DNA from: Triticum aestivum
Lineage: Eukaryota > Streptophyta > Magnoliopsida > Poales > Poaceae
Reading direction: 5' to 3'
DNA length: 64,000 nt
NCBI RefSeq assembly: GCF_018294505.1
Contig: NC_057808.1
Coordinates: 358,658,696-358,722,695, forward strand
Shown piece by piece: positions 1-10,810 of the stretch. The notes beneath the pieces are model-generated. The model was given only the letters and a program-made list of their open reading frames with translations. It did not search any database and had not been told where the DNA came from. Made by a program: the position numbers and the translations under genes. Position 1 is the first letter of the stretch. Each line of letters opens with the position of its first letter.

Positions 1-1118
1 CGTATACTACTATAGTAGTGTCACTGTCACTATATTTACCTAGCGATTGCAGTGTCCAGTGTGTAACTTTTTGTACTGCTGCTATGGTGAACTGGCCGTG
101 TGGAAATGGAATGGTGTGATTTAGTATTACCCGAGCTGGTTTCTATGTGGCCGCATCTAGTTACCATTGGCATCATGCACGTGCCCGGCCAGCGCGGCGG
201 AGAATGTGTGTCTGGCCTTTGTTTTCTTTGACGCTGGTGCGTGCGGGTCTGTGTCAGTCAGTCAGTGTGTTTCCCGCATTCAGGGGACTCGGTTGTAGTA
301 GTACGAAGCATCATCGCTGCGCTCCGCACCGCGCCCTGTTGTTCGGACGGTGCGCCGGAGTGGGCGCCGCCGCCGCGTCCGGGTGTTCGCCACGGCGAGC
401 TCCGATCGAGACGCGACGCGACGCGGCCCATCATGGCGTGCGATCATGGTGCTGCGACGCGCCTTTTGGATCGGAATGGGGCGCACGCGCTCCAGTACTC
501 CTCTGGCTCGTCAAAATGTTCACACCCACATGGGGGTGTTTAATGCTTTAATCAACTGTACGTCTCGGTACTTTTGAGCTTGCACGCATTATTCCACTTC
601 CCGTCGCCGGTATCTGCGACCCCGTGCGTGCCACTTTTACCCCGGTAATCTCTCGGTACGCACGCCGGTGGCCTCGCGTTTTCCGTTAGCCGCTCCGTTG
701 CTCCGACGACTGGACGTGGGTGGGGCTTGGTCCGGTCCCGAATCAAAAGCCGCGCGCCCTGTTGCACTGCGCGCGAACACGAGGAGCGGTGGCCCGCCCG
801 TGAGCGGTGGTGGTCTCCATGGCGAGGACGGCGGGGCCTCCCCGCAGTCGGTCGGTCGGTCGCGGGCGGCGATCAGAACCGGATGCGCCGCAGCTTTTAC
901 TTCCCGGGCGGGTCCCAAACGCAAACGCGGGCACATGGCGTGCCCAGGGGAACCACTGTGGCCTGTCCCGCGCGCATGTGAGCGTCTCTCTTGGGTTTCC
1001 GGGCTATCCCCCCCTTTTCATGGTCTCGGCGGCACCGCCGTTCATCGGCATCCTCAAGCCTCTACGGGGAAACGTCGATGTGCGCAGTGCAGGCCAGGAA
1101 TGGCGCCGCCTTCTCTCT
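1..1118. other. GC-rich low-copy DNA, no gene assigned
   Basis: No reading frame here resembles a known protein; the open frames on both strands follow from high GC content. The first ~170 bases are AT-richer, with short TGTGTAACTTTTTGTACTG-like stretches that resemble a plant 3' UTR, so a gene may end just left of the window. That is a guess. CpG density is high at 300-1000 and no TE end was found. Confidence 0.35.
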
Positions 1119-1472
1119 CGGCGGGATCTTTGATGCGGCTAGTCAGCGACACTGGTCAAGCGCGTCGTGTAGGAAAGTTTCTGGCAAGTTGCTCCTACTG
1201 GTATAGTAGAAAAGTTGCTCGTCAGCTTAGCTCGTTTTCTCCTAACACTAACAGTGCATCAACACGGCAAGTCTCTTGGTTGCAAGTTGCGGCGATGCCA
1301 ACAACAGCATTGTGTCCTGTTATGCTTTCGGTGTGTAGCTGGGCCTTGACAGAGATCGAGATGCCATTTGCTTAAATCATGACAATCCACACAAAGTTGC
1401 CTGTACACTATTAGTTCTGAGAATGTTTTTTGGACCATGTCGAGATTCTGGACTTGGCCTATCATGTTTTTA
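1119..1472 (+). repeat. Low-copy tandem segment, copy 1
   Basis: This stretch matches 4102-4488 closely and 57322-57560 plus 58198-58245 more loosely. Shared blocks include GGGATCTTTGATGCGGCTAG, TTCTGGCAAGTTGCTC, GTGCATCAACAC and the final GATTCTGGACTTGGCCTATC. It ends at a TTA followed by the Harbinger TIR. It is non-coding as far as can be seen and is the flanking DNA into which the Harbinger element inserted before this copy and copy A separated. Confidence 0.8.
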
Positions 1473-2205
1473 GGACGATCCTAACGCGCCGACCCACACG
1501 GATGAATGCCTGCTTTACTGTCAGTTTGAACTCATTTCCAGCATAAATTGGTCATGGGTTTGCGTTGGCACGAACGCCCCGCGGCGCCCTCCCCTGGCCC
1601 ACCCATCTGTGGCACAATGGTCATTCTCCCCCCTCCACACTGTACATACGGCCTCATCGTCGCCACCCAGTTCCGGCAGCTTCGCCACTACCCAGGCGTC
1701 GCCGCCGCATCAACCGAGGTCCACTCTTGCCGATGTTTGTGGCCGCTCCTCGCCGCCGGCGGAGCACAAGACACGTTTTCTTAGGGGTGCCGGCACCACC
1801 ACCGGAGGGCGCGGACTTCGACAATCCTGCTGCCTACACGAGTTGAGGACGATGCCCTTCACTGGCCACGACTCGACCATGTCCTCCTTCGTCGCGGCCC
1901 GCAAGGTGTTCGAGACTTTGCCCACAAGGTACCATGCTGGATAGCTAGGATAAGGTCTTTTACAATAACGTCATATGTTCATCGGACGATTCATCGTCCG
2001 ACAATGAGGACTTTCTGATTGCTACTATGGTCGTCAATGAGCACATTTCTAGGCAGCGGCCAATGTTTAGGGGATCGATCTCGGACCATGCTCCGACATT
2101 CAATCGTAACAGAGAGAGCGACCATTGCCTACTCTATAACGATTATTTCGAGCTCACTCCCACTCTTTAATCTCAACCTTTTCCGAAGACGCTTCTAGAT
2201 GGCGA
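1473..2205 (+). mobile_element. PIF/Harbinger element, copy 1, right end missing
   Basis: The left terminal inverted repeat begins GGACGATCCTAACGCG directly after TTA (1470-1472), the usual Harbinger target. GC-rich leader sequence (1560-1940) and the start of a HARBI1-like transposase (1979-2169) follow. The same order is seen at 4489-5445. Similarity stops near 2205, where gypsy LTR sequence begins, so the remaining transposase and the right TIR are absent from this copy. Confidence 0.75.
1979..2169 (+). pseudogene. HARBI1-like transposase, N-terminal fragment (copy 1)
   Basis: Read from 1979, the frame gives an acidic serine-rich start and then the block NEHISRQRPMFRGSI, followed by RNRESDHCLLYNDYF and LTPTL. 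This is the conserved N-terminal stretch of grass Harbinger transposases (the HARBI1-like nuclease family). The ATG at 1975 is out of frame with it by a small indel, and a TAA at 2167-2169 ends it after about 63 codons. The DDE nuclease domain is absent. Full-length relatives have about 400 residues, so this is a dead fragment. Confidence 0.75.
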
Positions 2206-2224
2206 GACTATCGGCGTTCTAGGA

Positions 2225-3052
2225 TCGGGGTACCCGGACCTGCCTGCCTGCGGCCCAGCGCGCGCCTCATCGGCGGCCCGATGCGGCCCAGCTGCAAGAC
2301 CCCGAAGACAAGACCCTCGCGAGGGCCCCCGGTCTCACGAGGCAGACGACGCCAAGACCTCCAGAGGAGCAGCTCCCTGAGCCTGCCTCCCAGGTACCTA
2401 GCCTCACGAGGCTCTCAATGACGTGAGCCATGACGACCAAGGCCAAGCGGGCACAGAGAAGTACAATTTCCTCTTCGGTGCTAAGGGGGCAAGGACGTAC
2501 GTGGGTTCCCAAGGAGCCCCCGAAAGGTTTCCATTCCGGTGCAACGAGACCAAGACGACGAGCTCGGCAGGACAGATGTCATCGCTGAGCCCACCTCCGC
2601 ATCACAACCGGAAGCTTTGCAGGCAAAGACCACCTTTCGTCAGGATAAGATGTACCTCATGTCCCCTTTCAAATTGGCCGCTGTGGAATCCCTTCCCGCC
2701 TAAGCTATGAGGGAAGAGGACCAAGGCCACTATGAATATAGGCTAGTCTTCACAGTAGAGAGGGAGATCGATCCATCCTGAGCACCCGAGCCCTCGCGAG
2801 GCAGCTCATCCATTGTACTAGTTCATCCTCAACCTCCTCGTGAGGCCAATCCACCACAAAGCAGGAGTAGGGTTTTACACCGCAAGGTGGCCCTAACCTG
2901 GGTAAATCTCCGTGTTCATCTTCTTCCACGCTCGCACGAACTCGACGTGGCCAAGTCCTGGGGCACAGAGCTTGAGGCGGTAGCGTGGTGAGGTCTTCCC
3001 ACACGCCCCAGAGTTCGAACCATGTTGGGTCCGCGGAGCCCCGATTCCGACA
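2225..3052 (+). mobile_element. 5'-truncated LTR of a Ty3/gypsy element
   Basis: The stretch has the repeated CTCGCGAGG / CTCACGAGG motifs common in one group of Triticeae gypsy LTRs. It ends CCCCGATTCCGACA and is followed at once by a primer-binding-like TTTTGCGCGCCAGGTAGGGG. No TG start is present: the left side runs directly into Harbinger copy 1 near 2205-2225. It is the 3' part of a 5' LTR belonging to the gag fragment downstream. Confidence 0.7.
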
Positions 3053-3072
3053 TTTTGCGCGCCAGGTAGGGG
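3053..3072 (+). other. Primer-binding site of the gypsy fragment
   Basis: TTGCGCGCCAGGTAGGGGCG lies immediately after the LTR end CGACA at 3052, the position and GCGCC-type composition of a gypsy primer-binding site. It fixes the orientation of the fragment as plus. Confidence 0.6.
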
Positions 3073-3110
3073 CGTGTCGAAATTCCCCTCCGCTCCGCTT
3101 CGTCGCTCCC

Positions 3111-4104
3111 ATGGCCGACGCCCACCGAGTTCGCACCGAGCGTCGGGCCGCTCGCGTCGCCCAGACGACGCCCGTGGGATGCGGTGCTCCGCGCCGCTCC
3201 ACTTCTCCCGCAGCTAGCGCTGCCACCGACCCCGCTGCTCATGAGCAGCAGGACTCTTCGTTGCCGCCCTTCGTGCGGTGGGACGGCCACGCCTTCCCTC
3301 GCCCCCATCACGGCATCGTCTTCCCATGCTCGCCGCGGGCCGGTGAACGCGCATGCCACGCTCCTCATGGCGCGGGAGCTGCTGCGCTACCGCCCCGCCA
3401 ATGATGGCTACGACGACTGGCTTGGTCGCATCGCCGAGCTCATCAACGCCGCCGGCGAGGCCCTGGCGCCGTCCCATTCGCTCCGTCCCCCGTCCTCCCG
3501 TGTGGGCGACGTGGCTCACGGCGCGCCTCCACCTCCTCCCGTGCGCGATGCTGACGCCGAGCCCCAGCGCGACGCTCGCCCGCGCAACCCGCCGCGCGGG
3601 GCGCCCGCGTCGGTGCGGGATGAGGCCAGCTGCCGGGAGGTGCAGCAGCCGCAGTACGACGCGCGTGCGCTCTCCGCGCCATCACCAAGACCGGGCAGCC
3701 CTGGGGGCTACGGTGCATGCGCGTCAGGACCAAGTTCCCCCTTCGCGGGCCGCACCCGTGAGCGCGACTGGCTGCAGTGCCTTCACCCCGGAGCTGCGCC
3801 GTGTCGTCTGGCCCGGCAAGTTCAAGCCGGACCTGGCCCCGCGCTACGACGGCACCCCGGACCCTGCAGAGTTCCTCCAGCTCTACTCGCCGAGCATCGA
3901 GGCGGCGAACGGCGACGACAAGGTCATGGCGAACTGGTTCTCAATGGCTCTCAAGGACGGCGCGCGCTCCTGGCTCCTGCACCTTCCGGAGGGGTCGATC
4001 TTCTCCTGGGATGAGCTTCACGAGCGCTTCATCGCCAACTTCCAGGGCACCCGCGACCGCGCCCCCACGGTAAACGACTTGCGGCGCGTGAAGCAGCTCA
4101 GCGG
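3111..4104 (+). pseudogene. gypsy gag, frameshifted and 3'-truncated
   Basis: The frame opens at the ATG at 3111 (basic, Arg/Ala-rich start), shifts to a second frame that contains MARELLRYRPANDGYDDWL from 3367, and shifts again near 3760-3780 into VWPGKFKPDLAPRYDGTPDP. The last part is the Retrotrans_gag core, with an FLQLYSPSIEAANGD and SWLLHLPEGSI pattern. Reading stops at RRVKQ (4104), where low-copy tandem DNA begins in mid-codon context. Protease and pol are absent. Two frameshifts and an abrupt end mark it as dead. Gag would bind RNA and form the particle in an intact element. Confidence 0.75.
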
Positions 4105-4488
4105 GATCTTTGATGCGGCTAGTCAGCACTGGTCAAGCGCGTCGTGTAGGAAAGTTTCTGGCAAGTTGCTCCTACTGGTATAGTAGAAAGTTTCTGGCAA
4201 GTTGCTCCTACTGGTATAGTAGAAAAGTTGCCCGTCATCTTAGCTCGTTTTCTCCTAACACTAACAGTGCATCAACACGGCAAGTCTCTTGGTTGCAAGT
4301 TGCGGCGATGCCAACAACATCATTGTGTCCTGTTATGCTTTTGGTGTGCAGCAGGGCCTTGACAGAGATCGAGATGCCGTTTGGGCGGCCAAATCATGCC
4401 AATCCACAGAAAGTTGCATATACACTATTAGTTCCAAGAATGTTTTTTTGACCATATCGAGGTTCTGGACTTGGCCTATCATGTTTTA
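4102..4488 (+). repeat. Low-copy tandem segment, copy A, left arm
   Basis: This copy of 1119-1472 begins in the middle of the gypsy gag with about 3 bp of microhomology (CTC, then GCGGGATC). It carries a local 36-bp duplication (4150-4221, GAAAGTTTCTGGCAAGTTGC...) absent from copy 1. It ends at TTA (4486-4488) before the Harbinger TIR. The matching right arm resumes at 54555 after the nested insertions. Confidence 0.8.
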
Positions 4489-5045
4489 AGATAACTTCAA
4501 CGCGCCGACGCAAACAGATGAATGTCCGTTTTCTATTAGTGTGGACCCATTTTCAACTTAAATGTGGTCTGTATTGTCGTCGGCGCGGATGCCCTCCCCT
4601 GGCTCGTCTGTCTGTGGCACAATGACCATTCTTCCTCCCCCCCTTCACACTCTAGACACGTCCTCGCCGCCGCCACCCAGTTTCGGCCGCTTCGTCACTA
4701 CGCAGGCACCACTGGCACATCCACCGACTGCCCGACCGCCACCGCATCCACCGAGGCCCACTCTGGCCGATGTCTATGGCCGCTCCTCGTTGTCGTTAGA
4801 GCACACGAGCACAAATAGGCACGTCATCCCAGGGTCGCCGCCACCGCCCTCACCTCCACGGTCGCCGCCGGAGGTCGCGGACTTCGACAGGCCCGCTGCT
4901 TGTATGGGTAGAGGACGATGCCCTTCACTGGCCACAACTTGACCACGTCCGCCTCCTTCGCCGCCCGCAAGGTGTTCCGCCCTCTGCCCACAAGGTACCA
5001 TGGTGGTTAGCTCAGATGAGTTCTTTTACAATAACGTCATATGTT

Positions 5046-5440
5046 CATCAGACGATTCATCGTACATCAGTGAGGATTTTGTGTTTGCTACTATGGTCAT
5101 CAATGAGCACATTTCTAGGCAGCGGTCAATGTTTAGGGGGTCGATCTTGGGCTCCGACGTTGAATCGTAACAAAGAGCGGCCATTGCCTACTCTATAGCG
5201 ATTATTTCCAGCTCACGTCCCCACTCTTCAGTCTCAAGCTTTTCTAGCGACGCTTATGGATGACGACACATATGTTCAACCATATTCAGGAGGGAGTGCT
5301 GGAGTATGATGATTACTTTAGATGCAGGAATGATGCCCTTGAAAAGGTTGGCTTCTCCTCTTATCAGAAATATACTGCAAGCTATTCGGATGCTTGCATA
5401 CGGAATTCTCTGATGATTTTGTAGATGAGTATGTCTGCAT
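5046..5440 (+). pseudogene. HARBI1-like transposase, N-terminal part (copy A)
   Basis: Blocks recognisable in more than one frame are MVINEHISRQRSMFRGSI, then a short gap, then HIQEGVLEYDDYFRC and GFSSYQKYTA, followed by a frameshifted DACIRNS / FVDEYVCI region. These follow the order of the N-terminal helical region of grass Harbinger transposases, just before the DDE nuclease. Several indels and stops break it. It ends at 5440 against a truncated LTR of element O, and the C-terminal end of the same gene lies at 54011-54176. Confidence 0.8.
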
Positions 5441-5445
5441 TTTGT

Positions 5446-5999
5446 AGACGCCCTACCCAAGAACACTGCCTTAGAGTTAAAGGCATTCAAAGTACAACAC
5501 AAGATACCGACTGAAATCGCCTTGGAGTGCAATCCACTCGGCCAGCTAACTCACTCGGATACCCCAATTCCATTCGACCAAGATAGAGTCACTTGACCAC
5601 ACGAAAAATCACTCGAAGTACAGAAGGTCTAAAGCCACTTAGGATGGCAACGGTCAGTCGTTCACTCCGTAGTCTTAAAGATCATTTATAGCTCTTTATA
5701 GCTAGCGTTACCACTAACGCCCTGTCTTAACGTACATTGAACCCTGTGTAACTGAGGGCTGGAGGGTTCCGGCGCACTCTATATAAGCCACCCCTTCCTC
5801 TGGCACAAGGGTTCGCACCCCCTGTAACTCCCACGCATAATCCAGTCGACCAAGCCTCCGGGCACCGAGACGTAGGGCTATTACTTTCTCCGAGAAGGGC
5901 CTGAACTCATAAATCTTGCATGCACAACCTCACCGTAGCTAGGAACTTGCCTCCTCCTACGTACCCCCTATTCTTACTGTCAGACTTACTCCCACGACA
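5446..5999 (+). repeat. Element O left (5') LTR, outer edge deleted
   Basis: It matches 53446-53999 with roughly 27 substitutions in 554 bases by eye. It begins at TAGACGCCCTACCC, whereas the right LTR continues about 43 bases further out to a TG. The start of this LTR has therefore been lost together with adjoining Harbinger sequence. The TATA box TATATAAG is at 5780-5787 and the LTR ends CCCACGACA. Confidence 0.85.
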
Positions 6000-6000
6000 G

Positions 6001-6018
6001 TTGGCGCCCACCATGGGG
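6001..6018 (+). other. Element O primer-binding site
   Basis: TTGGCGCCCACCATGGGG begins two bases after the LTR end (5999). The GGCGCCCACC form is common next to gypsy LTRs in grasses. Confidence 0.7.
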
Positions 6019-6071
6019 CAGGTGTCTTAGCGACTTCCGGTGAGGTTGCAGTTTTTCAGATCTCCATCAAC

Positions 6072-7474
6072 ATGGTTTCTGGCGGTGGTTTGGCTTATGG
6101 CCGTGAGATCCGTCTCGGTGCGCTCGTTTTCATCGCCGACGACACCGCCTGGCTCCAGGAGGCCCCCCTCGACATCGAGGCCCTTCCCATCCGTGGGGCG
6201 GCGCACTTTCACGCGAGTGGCTGCGATGTCCTCCCGCGGCAGCCGTCGACCCAGTATTAGTTTGTTCCCGCGTCATCCGCTCTCCCTGCTATACGCCGCC
6301 GCAAGAGATCTGGTCGATCACGGCTTCAGCGGTGGGTGAAGCATGCAGTGGCCCGCCAGTGGGTCACCACCCAAGTCACGGCAATTGAGCCCGACGAATC
6401 TCTCTACGGGCCATTCGACCTATCGACTAGTTTCGCTGAGACCCTGTCCGAGTGCGGAAGCAGCAACCCTGCAGTAGAAGTCCTGATGGTTGACACGCCG
6501 TGCAGCTCGCCTGGGTTCCGTCGCAGCGGCGGCGGCGATGGTGGCGGCGGTCCGTCGCATGGTCACGACGAATATCATCCCGAGGCCCTCACCTCGGAGC
6601 AGAGGGAGGAGCTGTATCGTCGCAACGTGGAGGCGCTCCACACCCCATCATCGGAGAGACCTCTGAGGCTCGGGCCTTGGAGGTTGCGCGCCTAGCCACC
6701 TTGGCTGAGCGCGCACGTCTGGAGAATGTCCAACATTCACTCGACGAACGCGCTCGTCGGCAGATCCCTGAATCCAGTCGACATCATCGACAATTTTTTC
6801 CGCCTGAACCTCAGGTATATCGCACACCAGTCCAGAATCTTGCATCTGCAACCCGTATAGCAGAGTCGATTCAGCCATCCCGTTCAGAGGCTGGTAGAGG
6901 CTTGCTGCAGATCCGAGCGTTGCTCCGGGCGGCGGGGGAACAAAACTCAGCCGTTTCCCAGTCGCGCAACAGGATCCGCAGCAGATATGTGGTTGCACAC
7001 ACAGGCCAGTCGGCTCACAGTCCAAGATCGCCCCCGCGGCGTGAGGATCGTGGGCACCGCCAGGATCAGTACCTATATCGGAGCCACAAACAGTATGACC
7101 ATCCATACTGCCGTGATGACCGCCGTCGAGGGCCTACGCCCCCTCCGAGGGGCGGATCGTACGTGCCCCGGCGGTATGATGACAGGCGCCCGTATGGTGA
7201 TGAGCGGAGAGATCCAGTCGACCCAAGGGAGCCCGAGTTTGATGCAAGATCAGTTCTCGTATAAGGTTTGGTCGACAGAGGCCGAGCACATAGAGAGGGA
7301 CAAGACAGAAATCTTCCGACTGGAAGCAAAGTGCATATTTCTGGGCCCGAATGTTTCAGTAGAGCCATCCGAGCTGCAGAGATCCCTCCCAACTTCAGAT
7401 TGGCGACAGGCGTTAGTAAGTTCACCGGTGAGTCGAAACCTGACACATGGCTAGAGGATTACCGAGTGGCGGTG
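6072..7474 (+). pseudogene. Element O gag, N-terminal half, frameshifted
   Basis: The frame opens at ATG 6072 (MVSGGGLAYGREIRLGALVF), a start typical of long grass gypsy gag proteins. It stops at TAG 6258, continues in other frames at 6336-6680 and 6500-7264 (a charged stretch rich in Arg, Asp and Tyr, with ERDPVDPREPEF-like segments), and ends in the capsid-like SKFTGESKPDTWLEDYRVAV at 7474. Element M interrupts it there with the duplicated target CGGTG, and the reading continues at 29931. At least two frameshifts and one stop are present, so no full product is possible. Confidence 0.75.
7470..7474. other. Left target-site duplication of element M (CGGTG)
   Basis: CGGTG precedes the LTR end TGCTACCTC at 7475 and is repeated exactly at 29926-29930 after the other end. 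Removing M and one copy restores continuous gag coding in element O. Confidence 0.95.
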
Positions 7475-10400
7475 TGCTACCTCTTGAGCACTGCGTTGGT
7501 TCTCCCTTGAAGAGGAAAGGGTGATGCAGCAAAGTAGCATAAGTATTTCCCTCAGTTTTTGAGAACCAAGGTATCAATCCAGTAGGAGGCCACACGCAAG
7601 TCCCTCGTACCTACACAAACAAATAAGAACCTTGCAACCAACGCGATAAACGGGTTGTCAATCCCTTCACGGCCACTTGCAAAAGTGAGATCTGATAGAG
7701 ATGATAAGATAATATTTTTGGTATTTTTATGATAAAGACTAAAAGTAAAGAAAGCAAAATAAACGGCAATAGAAATAGTTAGTTGACGGAAGATTAATAT
7801 GATGGAGAATAGTCTCGGGGGCCATAGGTTTCACTACTGGCTTCTCTCAAGATAGCATAAGTATTACGGTGGGTAAACAAATTACTGTCGAGCAATTGAT
7901 AGAAAAGTGCATAATTATGAGAATATCTAGGTATGATCATGTATATAGGCATCACGTCCGTGACAAGTAGACCGACTCCTGCCTGCATCTACTACTATTA
8001 CCCCACACATCGACCGCTATCCAACATGCATCTAGAGTATTAAGTTCATAAGAACGGAGTAACGCTTTAAGCAAGATGACATGATGTAGAGGGATAAACT
8101 CATGCAATATGATATAAACCCCATCTTTTTATCCTCGATGGCAACAATACAATACGTGTCGTTTCCCCTACTGTCACTGGGATCGAGCACCGCAAGATTG
8201 AACCCAAAGCTAAGCACTTCTCCCATTGCAAGAAAGATCAATCTAGTAGGCCAAACCAAACCGATAATTCGAAGAGACTTGCAAAGATAACCAATCATAC
8301 ATAAAAGAATTCAGAGAAGATTCAAATATTGTTCATAGATAATCTTGATCATAAACCCACAATTCATCGAATCTCGACAAACACACCGCAAAAGAAGATT
8401 ACATCAAATAGATCTCCAAGAGAATCGAGGAGAACTTTGTATTGATATCCAAAGAGAGAGAAGAAGCCATCTAGCTAATAACTATGGACCCGAAGGTCTG
8501 AGGTAAACTACTCACACATCATCGGAGAGGCTATGGTGTTGATGTAGAAGCCCTCTGTGATCGATGTTGTTGGTTAACGTAGTAATTTCAAAAAAATTCT
8601 ACGCACACGCAAGATCATGGTGATGCATAGCAACGAGAGGGGAGAGTGTTGTCCACGTACCCTCGTAGACCAAAAGAGGAAGCGTTAACACAACGCGGTT
8701 GATGTAGTCGTACATCTTCACGATCCGACCGATCAAGTACCGAACGCACGGCACCTCCGAGTTCAGCACATGTTCACCTCGATGACGTCCCTCGAACTCC
8801 GATCCAGCCGAGTGTTGAGGGAGAGTTTCGTCAGCACGACGGCGTGGTGACGATGATGATGTTCTACCGATGCAGGGCTTCGCCTAAGCTCCGCTACGAT
8901 ATTATCGAGGTGTAATATGGTGGAAGGGGGCACCGCACACGGCTAAAAGATCGTTGATCAATTGTGTGTCTAGAGGTGCCCCCCTGCCCCCGTATATAAA
9001 CGTGCAAGGGGGAGGCCGCCGGCCTAGGAGGTAGAGGCGCGCCAGGAGGAGTCCTACTCCTACCGGGAGTAGGACTCCCCCCTTTCCATGTTGGACTAGG
9101 AGTGGAAGGGGGAAGTGGTGGAGGGGAGGAAGGAAGGGGGGCGCCGCCCCCCTCTCCTTGTCCTATTCGGACTGGGGGGGGGAGGGGGCGCGGCCCTGCC
9201 CTAGCCTCCTCTCCTCTCTTCCACCTAGGCCCAATAAGGCCCATTAAGTTACCGGGGGGTTCCGGTAACCTCCCGGTACTCCGGAAAAATCCCGATTTCA
9301 CCCTGAACACTTCCGATGTCCAAACATAGGCTTCCAATATATCAATCTTTATGTCTCGACCATTTCGAGACTCCTCGTCATGTCCGTGATCACATCCGGG
9401 ACTCCGAACAACCTTCGGTACATCAAAACATATAAACTCATAATATAACTGTCATCGTAACGTTAAGCGTGCGGACCCTACGGGTTCGAGAACTATGTAG
9501 ACATGACCGAGACACCTCTCCGGTCAATAACCAATAGCGGAACCTGGATGCTCATATTGGTTCCCACATATTCTACGAAGATCTTTATCGGTCAGACCGC
9601 ATAACAACATACGTTGTTCCCTTTGTCATCGGTATGTTACTTGCCCGAGATTCGATCGCCGGTATCTCGATACCTAGTTCAATCTCGTTACCGGCAAGTC
9701 TCTTTACTCGTTCCGTAATACATCATCCCGCAACTAACTCATTAGTTACAATGCTTGCAAGGCTTATAGTGATGTGCATTACCGAGTGGGCCCAGAGATA
9801 CCTCTCCGACAATCGGAGTGACAAATCCTAATCTCGAAATACGCCAATCCAACAAGTACCTTTGGAGACACCTGTAGAGCACCTTTATAATCACCCAGTT
9901 ACGTTGTGACGTTTGGTAGCACACAAAGTGTTCCTCCGGTAAACGGGAGTTGCATAATCTCATAGTCATAGGAACATGTATAAGTCATGAAGAAAGCAAT
10001 AGCAACATACTAAACGATCGAGTGCTAAGCTAACGGAATGGGTCAAGTCAATCACATCATTCTCCTAAAGATGTGATCCCGTTAATCAAATGACAACTCA
10101 TGTCTATGGCTAGGAAACATAACCATCTTTGATCAACGAGCTAGTCAGGTAGAGGCATACTAGTGACACTCTGTTTGTCTATGTATTCACACATGTATTA
10201 TGTTTCTGGTTAATACAATTCTAGCATGAATAATAAACATTTATCATGATATAAGGAAATAAATAATACTTTATTATTGCCTCTAGGGCATATTTCCTTC
10301 AGATGCCCCCTCCGGCGGAGCGCCGGAAAAGGCCCCAAGATGGGATCTCACGGGTACAGAAGGTTCCGGCGGTGGAATTAGGTTTTCGTGGTGCTCCTCG

Positions 10401-10792
10401 ATGGTTTGGGGGTACGTAGGTATATATAGGAGGAAGAAGTAGGTCCGTGGAGCCACGAGGGGCCCACGAGGGTGGAGGGCACGCCCAGTGGGTAGGCGCG
10501 CCCCTGCCTCGTGGCCTCCTTGTTGATTGCTTGACATCCACTCCAAGTCCTCTAAATCACGTTTGTTCCAAAAATCACGCTCCCGAAGGTTTTATTCCGT
10601 TTGGAGTCCGTTTGATATTCTTTTTTGCGAAACACTGAAATAGGCAAAAACAACAATTTGGGCTGGGCCTCCGGTTAATAGGTTAGTCCCAAAAAAATAT
10701 AAAAGTGTATAAATAAGCCCATTAAACATCCAAAACAGAATATATAATAGCATGGAGCAATCAAAAATTATAGATACGTTGGAGACGTATCA
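7475..10792 (-). repeat. Element M 3' LTR, interrupted by a solo copia LTR
   Basis: It reads TGATACGTCTCC (minus strand, from 10792) to GGTAGCA (7475). The TATA box TATATATA is at 10421-10428 (minus-strand transcription). The solo LTR at 8568-10301 splits it. The same site in the other LTR is uninterrupted (near 15709), which serves as the empty-site control. Confidence 0.9.
8568..10301 (-). mobile_element. Solo LTR of a BARE1/WIS/Angela-type copia element
   Basis: On the minus strand it starts TGAAGGAAATATGCCCTAGAGG and ends ACTACGTTAACCAACA, the ends of the abundant Triticeae BARE1/WIS/Angela copia LTRs. Length is 1,734 bp. The flanking target copies are GATGT (8563-8567) and GATGC (10302-10306). 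The intact site in the other M LTR reads GATGC, so the left copy has one C-to-T change. No internal copia sequence remains, as expected after recombination between two LTRs. Confidence 0.9.
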
Positions 10793-10810
10793 AGCATCCC
10801 CAAGCTTAAT
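10793..10810 (-). other. Element M polypurine tract
   Basis: On the minus strand, GAATTAAGCTTGGGGATGCT abuts the 3' LTR start at 10792. Purine-rich AAGCTTGGGG tracts prime plus-strand synthesis in this element group. Look-alikes occur inside the element near 12886 and 12943. Confidence 0.65.

Noticed and set aside
668..1375. 235-codon plus-strand frame at the left end
   Set aside because: The composition is driven by GC content, and the second half is the tandem low-copy segment whose other copies do not keep the frame.
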